Origin: Nitrospira sp. UBA5698
GTDB taxonomy: Bacteria; Nitrospirota; Nitrospiria; Nitrospirales; Nitrospiraceae
Length of the DNA stretch: 10,364 bases
Direction of reading: 5' to 3'
Assembly (NCBI GenBank): GCA_002420115.1
Contig: DIHK01000018.1
Span: 287,545-297,908 of the forward strand
Shown here: positions 1 to 5,632 of the stretch, piece after piece
How positions within the stretch are numbered: the stretch's first letter is position 1
Layout: each line of letters starts with the position of its first letter
The notes under the pieces: model-generated
Told to the model about the DNA's origin: nothing
What the model saw: only the letters and a program-made list of their open reading frames with translations
Databases searched by the model: none
Program-made: the position numbers and the translations under genes

Positions 1-100
1 TATCCGTCGCTTGTCGTTCGTGAAGCGTGACGCGTCTTAATCCGGAACGAGAGACGCTTCACGTGCGACGTTTCACGAGATGTGCGATCCAAGGTTTCGT
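1..100 (+). repeat. Dispersed palindromic repeat, copy 1
   Basis: The reverse complement of 1-82 matches 7961-8042 with 6 mismatches in 82 positions by my count. Weaker similarity continues to about position 100, with a gap of about 2 bases. The unit is built from copies of the octamer GTGAAGCG and its complement CGCTTCAC, so it can fold on itself around a central TTCCGGA-like segment. This resembles REP-type intergenic palindromes. The repeat begins at the first base of the window, so it may extend further left. No transposase is visible nearby. Confidence 0.85.
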
Positions 101-138
101 CCCTCGACGGTGCTCAGGACCCTGAGCTGGTCGTTGGG
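101..138. repeat. Second palindromic (REP-like) hairpin
   Basis: The segment contains a perfect inverted repeat, GCTCAGG at 112-118 and CCTGAGC at 121-127. Imperfect outer arms run from CCCTCGAC (101-108) to GGTCGTTGGG (129-138). The motif resembles the CTGAGC/GTCGA-type intergenic palindromes found scattered in many bacterial genomes (from general knowledge, not searched). It sits directly beside the 100 bp repeat, so the two may form a compound intergenic element. Confidence 0.5.
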
Positions 139-215
139 TCACGAATCATCCTGACTGTAGTATTCGAGATCATCACACCGCACGCCGGGACCATCAGCGC
201 AAACCCGTTGTTTCC

Positions 216-244
216 TTGCTCGGTTCGTGCCCCTCAGTTAGACT
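216..244 (+). promoter_or_regulatory. Possible sigma-70-type promoter for the three-gene cluster
   Basis: TTGCTC (216-221) and TAGACT (239-244) are separated by 17 bases, a fair but imperfect match to the -35/-10 consensus. It lies just upstream of the ATG at 257. The -10 box is only 12 bases from the start codon, so the leader would be very short, and no clear Shine-Dalgarno is present. This is a weak candidate. Confidence 0.22.
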
Positions 245-256
245 TTTTTCACGACT

Positions 257-1762
257 ATGGCACGAGCACGCGCAGGGGAACAGCAACGCCCGCGACCCAA
301 GACCGACCTTCTGGAAGAGCTCTCCCTCGGCATTAATACATTTCAGGAACTTCTGGCAGCCATTCATGATCTCAGCCAAGACGGCTTTCCCTACCGTGAC
401 GCCGCCCGCAGCAAAGCTGAGCTGAAATTTCGGGAGTGCTTGCGTCAGACATTCGGAGAACGATCGCAGGAATACCAAACGTACCGGAACTTCAAAATTC
501 GTACGGGAGACAAGGGGGAGATAGCCCAGAGCCTCATCGTCATCAAGGGATTGATTCAGAGCCTGCAGGACAGAAAGCTTGAACTGCACGGACTAAAACC
601 GACGGCGACGACCAACTCCACATCGAAACCAACTCCTCGCCCCGGAGCACAGTTGGAACTCGTTTCAGCGCCGACGCCCGAGACTACGAATACACAACAG
701 CCCGTACCCACCGCAGCCGTTCCAACGCCAGACATGGGGTCTTCTCTGCCTCCCAGTGCTCCGACGGTACCACTCCCATCGACGATCGAGCCGACAGCTC
801 AACCTCCAACCCCAGAACCGAGTCTCATCCAGACTCCTCCGACGCCGGCTCCCAATTCCGCTCCCACCGAACATCCAATAGTGCCTTTCACTGTCCTGGT
901 ATCAGCACCACCGAGTGCTCCCGAACCAGCCATACCAACACCTCCCGTGACGTCCGTACCCGTTCCTCCAACAACGCCACCGCCGCTCCCTGCACCGATC
1001 GCCCCCGAGATTCACCAGACAGCCCCCGCCACTACATCTTCGCTTCTCCCAAAGGCTTCATTGCCGCCCCCTCCTCCCATCCCCTCATCGATTGAGAGGC
1101 GAGTGGACACGGCACAGGCACCAACCACTTCCGTAGCGGCTCCAACAACATCCTCCTCCTTGCCTTCTTCGCACATCGACGTTCAGGTTCCCGAGACAAG
1201 CCCACAGGCGGCACCGCCCATGAGACCGACTCCGCCCATGCCCTTGTCAGACAACCCATCGATGCCCCCGAACATGCCACCCATGCCAGAAACCGTACGC
1301 AATGATGACCCACTTCCGCTCATCCGGAAAGTTTGCCAGCGGTTCCACTCGGTCGCCCGCCATCTCCGACTTCGAAAGGACTATCGGCCGACTATTGAAG
1401 TCGATGACGAGTACGACTTACAGGATCTGCTGTGTGCCTTATTGAAAGTGGAATTCGATGAAGTCGCGACCGATGAATGGATCCCACCCTACACAGAAGG
1501 CGCCTCGCGAACGACCCTGTTGGTCAATCGGGATCAGATCGCCATCGTCGCGAAGAAAACCGGACCAGGCCTGACGACCAAAGAACTGACGGACCAGGTC
1601 CTGGCGGATGCTGCGCATTATCGGACTCAAGGTCGCTGCTCCACTCTCTTTTGCTTTGTGTACGATCCGGAAGGCCGTATCGGAAGCCCCAAGCGGCTCG
1701 AAACCACCTTAACCAGCGTCAGCGAGCACTGCCGGATCGAGGTGCTTGTTGCGCCAAAGTGA
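257..1762 (+). CDS. Proline-rich protein with C-terminal DpnII/MboI-like nuclease-fold domain, catalytic residues apparently lost
   Basis: The 501-residue protein has three parts. Residues about 10-110 form a charged, probably helical domain that I do not recognise. Residues about 111-348 are a low-complexity linker rich in Pro, Ala, Thr and Ser, ending in Met-Pro-Pro repeats. Residues about 349-501 match, from memory, the restriction-endonuclease-like family typified by DpnII/MboI. The matching landmarks are DEYDLQDLL (384-392), a DEW-x-P segment, the GLTTKEL segment and the FCFVYDPEGRI signature near the C-terminus. In active members the core reads R-x-D-F ... E-V-K. Here the aligned residues are R418-T-T420-L and V431-A-K433, so the Asp and Glu are replaced and only the Lys remains. 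It is therefore probably not a nuclease and may instead bind DNA, protein or a ligand. The ATG at 257 is the first good start, but it lacks a strong ribosome site. The next gene begins 4 bases after the stop, suggesting an operon. The domain assignment is fairly secure; the cellular role is unknown. Confidence 0.8.
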   Translation: MARARAGEQQRPRPKTDLLEELSLGINTFQELLAAIHDLSQDGFPYRDAARSKAELKFRECLRQTFGERSQEYQTYRNFKIRTGDKGEIAQSLIVIKGLIQSLQDRKLELHGLKPTATTNSTSKPTPRPGAQLELVSAPTPETTNTQQPVPTAAVPTPDMGSSLPPSAPTVPLPSTIEPTAQPPTPEPSLIQTPPTPAPNSAPTEHPIVPFTVLVSAPPSAPEPAIPTPPVTSVPVPPTTPPPLPAPIAPEIHQTAPATTSSLLPKASLPPPPPIPSSIERRVDTAQAPTTSVAAPTTSSSLPSSHIDVQVPETSPQAAPPMRPTPPMPLSDNPSMPPNMPPMPETVRNDDPLPLIRKVCQRFHSVARHLRLRKDYRPTIEVDDEYDLQDLLCALLKVEFDEVATDEWIPPYTEGASRTTLLVNRDQIAIVAKKTGPGLTTKELTDQVLADAAHYRTQGRCSTLFCFVYDPEGRIGSPKRLETTLTSVSEHCRIEVLVAPK

Positions 1763-1766
1763 GACC

Positions 1767-2183
1767 ATGGCAAAACCAAACCTCAAATCCATCCCGTCTA
1801 CCGCCTCATCCCCTAAAACATCGCCCCGCAAGCCAGTATTGACAGGGCAAACCGGCTTTGCTATAAAGCAGCCCTCTTCCGGTTCAGTTCCGTATACAAT
1901 CCATGGACCTGAACCGGGTGGTCACGGCGCATCGGATCGAGCATACGTTCTGATCAATGTCATGCCGGGAATGACGTCTTCGGTTGTTGAGAAGCTTGGA
2001 GACATTAAAGAGATCAAAACGATTGATCCTTGTTGGGGAAATCCAGATATTATCGCGATTGCACAGATCCAGGATCAAGACGCCTTGACTCAGCTTGTAC
2101 TGAGTCGGATCCATAGTATCGAAGGAGTGACTCAGACTGATACTCACCTTGTCTACCGTCTGAAGGAGGCCAGAACAAAATGA
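1767..2183 (+). CDS. Stand-alone Lrp/AsnC-type ligand-binding (RAM) domain protein
   Basis: The 138-residue protein starts with about 55 residues rich in Ser, Pro, Lys and Gly, probably disordered. The C-terminal part (about residues 59-132) has the pattern of the Lrp/AsnC effector-binding domain: AYVLINVMPG for the first strand, a helix, a KEIKTID strand, the GNPDIIAIAQ turn and strand, a second helix, and a closing strand after EGV. No helix-turn-helix precedes it, so it is not a classical Lrp regulator. Stand-alone RAM proteins are known to form oligomers and can bind small ligands such as amino acids. I prefer the ATG at 1767 to upstream TTG codons, which would overlap the preceding gene. 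The gap to the upstream stop is 4 bases, and its own stop overlaps the next ATG (ATGA), so all three genes are probably translationally coupled. The gene looks more AT-rich than its neighbours. The ligand and partner are unknown. Confidence 0.8.
   Translation: MAKPNLKSIPSTASSPKTSPRKPVLTGQTGFAIKQPSSGSVPYTIHGPEPGGHGASDRAYVLINVMPGMTSSVVEKLGDIKEIKTIDPCWGNPDIIAIAQIQDQDALTQLVLSRIHSIEGVTQTDTHLVYRLKEARTK
2163..2169 (+). promoter_or_regulatory. Ribosome binding site of the lipoprotein gene
   Basis: AAGGAGG lies 10 bases before the ATG at 2180, inside the end of the RAM-domain gene. It supports 2180 rather than the in-frame ATG at 2189, which would be 19 bases away. Confidence 0.7.
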
Positions 2184-2665
2184 TCCGAATGGACTACCTC
2201 GCCATTGTCGCCCTCACCGCTGTCACGTTTGGATGTGCCGGTGTTCAGCACCCCGTGGAGCCTGATGTCGTTGAAGTCACGTTGCCTGCGTCAGCAGACC
2301 GGGTCAAGGCCGCTGTGACAAAAGTGTTGGCCGATGATGACTACTGCTGTGTGGACTGGAAGGATGGGTCACAGCTGAGGACAGGCTACAGGGGCGAACA
2401 ACCGAGCATCTGGGATTGGCTCGTGAGAGGACGGCTTGGGGTTGTCAGAAGCCAGGCTGAAGCTTCCGTGACGGCGGAGACCGATCAGAGCTCTCGCCTT
2501 CGTCTACAAGTCTCGTCTGAAGGCAAGCAAACCATGTTTGATAGCTGGGGTCCAACCACCCCCCAAGTCCCACAGAGTGCACAAAACAAACTGCGCTTAA
2601 TCAAGAACGAGTTGAAAATCGTCCAGACCACTTACACAACGGATACGTTTTACGGCGCAAAATAA
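2180..2665 (+). CDS. Exported, probably lipid-anchored protein of unknown function
   Basis: The 161-residue protein begins with a short hydrophobic stretch (about residues 5-18) ending in VTFGC, with Cys19 as the likely lipidation site. The lipobox is imperfect because Phe is at -2 and Thr at -3, so a non-lipidated exported or membrane-anchored protein is possible. The mature part starts with a Pro/Val-rich segment. A compact domain follows with VEVTLPASADRVKAAVTKVL, a pair of Cys residues in DDYCCVDW, a conserved-looking RTGYRGE segment and SIWDWLVRGRLG. The early part resembles the strand-helix opening of small periplasmic envelope lipoproteins, but I cannot name a family. The start codon overlaps the previous stop by ATGA, and the gene is the last before a strong terminator. 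No function is assigned. Confidence 0.75.
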   Translation: MIRMDYLAIVALTAVTFGCAGVQHPVEPDVVEVTLPASADRVKAAVTKVLADDDYCCVDWKDGSQLRTGYRGEQPSIWDWLVRGRLGVVRSQAEASVTAETDQSSRLRLQVSSEGKQTMFDSWGPTTPQVPQSAQNKLRLIKNELKIVQTTYTTDTFYGAK

Positions 2666-2685
2666 TCACGCCTTCCCGCTTTCAT

Positions 2686-2726
2686 TGAAAAACGCCACGG
2701 CCTGACGGTCGTGGCGTTTTCTTTTT
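2686..2726. terminator. Bidirectional intrinsic terminator
   Basis: A perfect 11 bp stem pairs AAAACGCCACG (2689-2699) with CGTGGCGTTTT (2710-2720). It extends inward by one G-T and two C-G pairs to a four-base TGAC loop. T-rich sequence follows on the plus strand, and the A-rich left arm provides the U-tract on the minus strand. It lies between two convergent units and probably ends both the three-gene cluster and the two-component transcript. Confidence 0.9.
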
Positions 2727-2766
2727 CCTCGCGTAACGGTCTTGTTACAAATCCCCCACTCCTCCA

Positions 2767-4194
2767 TCAGGAAGTGCCACTCGGTCCGATGGGTTCCTTC
2801 TCTGCCCCCTCCAGTTCTTCGCCAAGATCCAGACCAAACCGTTCGGCCATCCGATAGAGGGTGCGCCTATCAATCCCCAATATCTTTGCGGCTTTCACCT
2901 TATTGCCTTTTGTTTCCTTGAGCACGCGAATCAGATGCCGTTTCTCAACTTCCTCAAGTGTCAGATAGGCATCATCCAGTGGATCGCCTGTAACGAGACT
3001 CGCTTCTTCAGCGGATGTTCCCTGCCGAATCACTTCCGGCAGATCCTCAGGGGTCAACATGGGGCCGTGACTCAACGACACCGCCCGCTCAATCGCATTC
3101 TCCAACTCACGCACGTTGCCCGGCCAGCGATACTGGGTCAACAGCGTCATGGTTTCCGGCAAGACGCCTCGGACCACATGCGCGGCTCCCGTGGCACACT
3201 TTTGCAGAAAGTGATGCACCAACATCGGAATGTCCTCCCGGCGTTCCATCAACGACGGCAAGGTGATCGGCACCACTTTGAGGCGGTAGAACAGATCGTC
3301 CCGGAACTTTCCTTCTTTGACTAACTGTTCCAGATCGCGATTGGTCGCGGCGATGATCCGGACGTCGACTTTGGTGGATGTCGTGCTCCCGACTCGCCGC
3401 ACTTCTTGATCTTGCATGACCCGCAACAATTTGACTTGCAACGCTTGTCCGAGCTCACCGATTTCATCGAGAAATAAGGTCCCCCCGTTGGCCGACTCGA
3501 ACAGTCCGACCTTCGTCCCTACGGCCCCGGTAAATGCACCCTTCTCGTATCCGAACATTTCCGATTCCAGCAACGTATCCGGCAAGGCGCCGCAATTGAC
3601 GGGGATGAAGGGCTTATCCCGTCGAGGACCATTCGTATGAATCGCCCGGGCGATCAGTTCTTTCCCTGTCCCGCTCTCTCCCTGCAACAACACGGTGCTC
3701 TTGCTCTCCGCCACACGGGCGACCAGTTTGTACACCTCCAACATCGCCGTGCTGCTTCCGACCAACGGGGACCACTCGCCCTTGCTCTTTAACTCTTCTC
3801 GGAACCGCGCATTCTCGCGAATCAGCCGACAGTGATCCAGTGCCCGCTTGACGACCAGTTTGATATCTTCCCGCTTAAACGGTTTCGCAAGATAATCGTA
3901 GGCCCCCTGCTTGATCGCCTCAATCGCCCCTTCCAGCGAACCGAACGCCGTCAGCACCACCACCGCCGTATTTGGACTCACCCGCTTGAACTCACGTAAC
4001 ACCGTGAGCCCATCCACTGCCCCCATGCGAATATCGGTCAACACCAGATCGACCCGCCCCTCACGCCCCCTAGCGATCACCTCTTCCCCGCTCGCAAACG
4101 CCTCGACCTGATAGCCTTCCTTCTTGAGCGCTTCCGCCAACAGCTCACGGGCAACCGCATCGTCATCAGCCACCAAAATCGTCGCAGGGTGCAT
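2767..4194 (-). CDS. NtrC-family sigma-54-dependent response regulator
   Basis: The 475-residue protein has three domains in the standard order. The receiver (about 1-120) shows the acidic pocket D11/D12, phosphoacceptor D54 in LTDIRMG, T82 and K104. The AAA+ sigma-54 interaction domain (about 143-375) has Walker A GESGTGKE (172-179), the sigma-54 contact loop GAFTGA (219-224), Walker B with D243-E244 and an arginine-rich sensor region. A Fis-type helix-turn-helix lies near residues 425-460 (NKVKAAKILGIDRRTLYRM). Phosphorylation by the adjacent kinase should switch on oligomerisation and open-complex formation at sigma-54 promoters. The length is normal for the AtoC/ZraR/NtrC type. The start is well supported by AAGGAGGAGG 4 bases upstream and a TAATG overlap. 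That upstream sequence is not the end of the intact kinase gene but of a degenerate copy of it, so the regulator sits 189 bases from its kinase. I see no clear -24/-12 site in the window, so the targets are unknown. Confidence 0.97.
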   Translation of the reverse strand: MHPATILVADDDAVARELLAEALKKEGYQVEAFASGEEVIARGREGRVDLVLTDIRMGAVDGLTVLREFKRVSPNTAVVVLTAFGSLEGAIEAIKQGAYDYLAKPFKREDIKLVVKRALDHCRLIRENARFREELKSKGEWSPLVGSSTAMLEVYKLVARVAESKSTVLLQGESGTGKELIARAIHTNGPRRDKPFIPVNCGALPDTLLESEMFGYEKGAFTGAVGTKVGLFESANGGTLFLDEIGELGQALQVKLLRVMQDQEVRRVGSTTSTKVDVRIIAATNRDLEQLVKEGKFRDDLFYRLKVVPITLPSLMERREDIPMLVHHFLQKCATGAAHVVRGVLPETMTLLTQYRWPGNVRELENAIERAVSLSHGPMLTPEDLPEVIRQGTSAEEASLVTGDPLDDAYLTLEEVEKRHLIRVLKETKGNKVKAAKILGIDRRTLYRMAERFGLDLGEELEGAEKEPIGPSGTS

Positions 4195-4271
4195 TATGCC
4201 TCCTCCTTTACTGAAACAGGATCACGGCGTATTGCCGGTACTGTCATCATCACAGCCGTGCCCTGCTCAAT
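4157..4271. repeat. Direct repeat, left copy (regulator start plus kinase-end fossil)
   Basis: This segment matches 4346-4460 without gaps at an offset of 189 bases, with 12 mismatches in 115 positions by my count. Weaker similarity extends left through the CAGCTCA motif at 4141 (4330 in the other copy). Each copy spans the junction between a kinase 3' end and a regulator 5' end. Confidence 0.92.
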
Positions 4272-4277
4272 CTCGCC
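4194..4277 (-). pseudogene. Remnant of a second histidine kinase gene (C-terminal end only)
   Basis: Read on the minus strand, this stretch encodes about 27 residues ending in VPAIRRDPVSVKEEA and TAA. The intact kinase ends in LPAMRRDPGSVKEEA. The preceding EQGTAVMM corresponds to GQGTTVTM. No kinase sequence continues upstream, because the reading frame runs into the truncated regulator copy. The fragment supplies the ribosome binding site and TAATG overlap used by the intact regulator, which may be why it persists. Confidence 0.88.
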
Positions 4278-4383
4278 CCAAAGCTAACGCGGCAAGCTGA
4301 TCACATTCTTCTCCGAATGCTTCTACCAGCAGCTCAAAGGCACCCGCATCGTCATCGGCCACCAAAATCGTCGCAGGGTGCAT
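4267..4383 (-). pseudogene. Remnant of a second response regulator gene (N-terminal end only), open for 38 codons
   Basis: The first residues, MHPATILVADDDA, are identical to those of the intact regulator, and similarity continues to about residue 29 (ELLVEA for ELLAEA). The frame then diverges and stops at TGA after 38 codons. It keeps the acidic triad D10-D12 but lacks the phosphoacceptor Asp, so it cannot be a working receiver. It begins at a TAATG overlap with the intact kinase stop behind AAGGAGGAGG, so it could still be translated as a small peptide. Its 3' end overlaps the kinase remnant by a few bases. Confidence 0.87.
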
Positions 4384-4460
4384 TATGCCTCCTCCTTCAC
4401 TGAACCAGGATCACGGCGCATCGCCGGTAACGTCATCGTCACGGTCGTGCCCTGTCCAAT
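4346..4460. repeat. Direct repeat, right copy (regulator-start fossil plus intact kinase end)
   Basis: Partner of the repeat at 4157-4271, offset 189 bases, about 90 percent identical. The right half is the true 3' end of the kinase gene; the left half is the start of the truncated regulator copy. Confidence 0.92.
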
Positions 4461-5555
4461 CACACTGCTGAGCACCAGGCTCCCGCCATGGGCCACGACT
4501 GATTCGCGGCTTAAGAATAGTCCCAAGCCAGTCCCTTTACCAACCGCCTTGGTGGTGAAAAACGGCTCAAAGGCCTTGTCCAGATCGGCAGCCGGCATCC
4601 CGCACCCCGTATCCTGTACCACGATCGTCAGTACCATTGCAGACATGCCATCTGCTACGAGTCGACCGCGCTCGAGCTCGTCGGCTGACGCCTCACGACA
4701 TCCCGCTGTCACGGTCACCGTCCCATGTGCAGGAGTTGCGGCGAGTGCATTCGCCAACACATTCACGAGTACTTGATGAATCTTTTCCTTGTCCGCCCAT
4801 ACGAACGGAAGAGCTTTGGGGATCTCAACCGTCAACGTGAGGCCTTTTTCATGAAACGCCGGCTCCATCAATATCGCCGAAGGACTCACCACTTCTTCAA
4901 CTGAACGCCATTCCGGTTCCGGTTGACGGGGACGGGTCGAGGACAGCAAGTCCTGGATGATGCGCACCACTCGCGACAGCTGCTCATCAATGACAGCCAC
5001 CCGCTTCTTCATCTCGGGGGTCACACCAGGCTCTTCAGCCAAGGCCTGCACATGCCAGGCAATCGAGTGAAGCGGCGTGCCGACTTCATGCGCCACGGAG
5101 GCCACCAGCTGTCCGACCGCCGCCAGTCGTTCCGACCGATTCAGTTGATCCTTCGCCTGCACCAGTTGCGTATTGGCCTTGAGCAGACTCTCCGTTTCAT
5201 TGGCCAACGCTGCTCGCGCCGCCTCTTCTCGCGCCTTCCGCTCTTCCCAGCTCATGCCGAGATACGCGACCAGCAACAAGACACTGACGACCACGCTTCG
5301 ATTGATCAGCGCTGCTTGGAATCGACCAGGCTTGGTGGGTTGGAGCAGACCTGAATAAGTCGCGACCACACAGGCCAGGACAGTGACCAGCATCATCGTG
5401 CGATTCCGAAAGGTCGCAACCAGCAAAATCGGGACCACGTACCCGTATGCTACGACGACATTGGCCGGAGCAAACTGCTCGATGATCAGGATGATCAGAA
5501 AACAGGCTGCGGCGATGGCCAGTACGAAGCGGTCCCGATGCGTCATGGCTGCCAT
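4383..5555 (-). CDS. Membrane sensor histidine kinase (HisKA/HATPase), partner of the NtrC-type regulator
   Basis: The 390-residue protein has about four hydrophobic segments at its N-terminus (about 9-25, 33-48, 53-70 and 86-101) joined by short loops. It therefore has no sizeable periplasmic sensor domain and no PAS domain. A charged coiled-coil-like linker (about 103-142) leads to the dimerisation/phosphotransfer domain with the H-box around H156 (SVAHEVGTP). The ATPase domain follows, with an N-box near N265-N269, G1 motif DTGCGMP (315-321), an F-box FEPFFTTK (329-336) and G2 GKGTGLGL (339-346). This is the NtrB/AtoS-like class that pairs with sigma-54 activators. Its stop overlaps the start of a truncated regulator copy, and the intact regulator lies 189 bases on. 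The start at 5555 has only a weak GGG-containing ribosome site, and ATG at 5546 is an alternative. The 77 bases between malQ and this gene hold no obvious terminator, so some read-through from malQ is possible. The signal sensed is unknown. Confidence 0.95.
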   Translation of the reverse strand: MAAMTHRDRFVLAIAAACFLIILIIEQFAPANVVVAYGYVVPILLVATFRNRTMMLVTVLACVVATYSGLLQPTKPGRFQAALINRSVVVSVLLLVAYLGMSWEERKAREEAARAALANETESLLKANTQLVQAKDQLNRSERLAAVGQLVASVAHEVGTPLHSIAWHVQALAEEPGVTPEMKKRVAVIDEQLSRVVRIIQDLLSSTRPRQPEPEWRSVEEVVSPSAILMEPAFHEKGLTLTVEIPKALPFVWADKEKIHQVLVNVLANALAATPAHGTVTVTAGCREASADELERGRLVADGMSAMVLTIVVQDTGCGMPAADLDKAFEPFFTTKAVGKGTGLGLFLSRESVVAHGGSLVLSSVIGQGTTVTMTLPAMRRDPGSVKEEA

Positions 5556-5632
5556 TGCTTTGCCCTGTCTGACAGGATCACCGTCTCTGCATTGACTGCA
5601 TCACGACCGTGAGGATTCCTTGTCGGTACTAC

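Noticed and set aside
82..336. 84-codon open frame at the start of the window
   Set aside because: It runs through the palindromic repeat and into the well-supported gene at 257 in another frame, and it shows no domain pattern or ribosome site.
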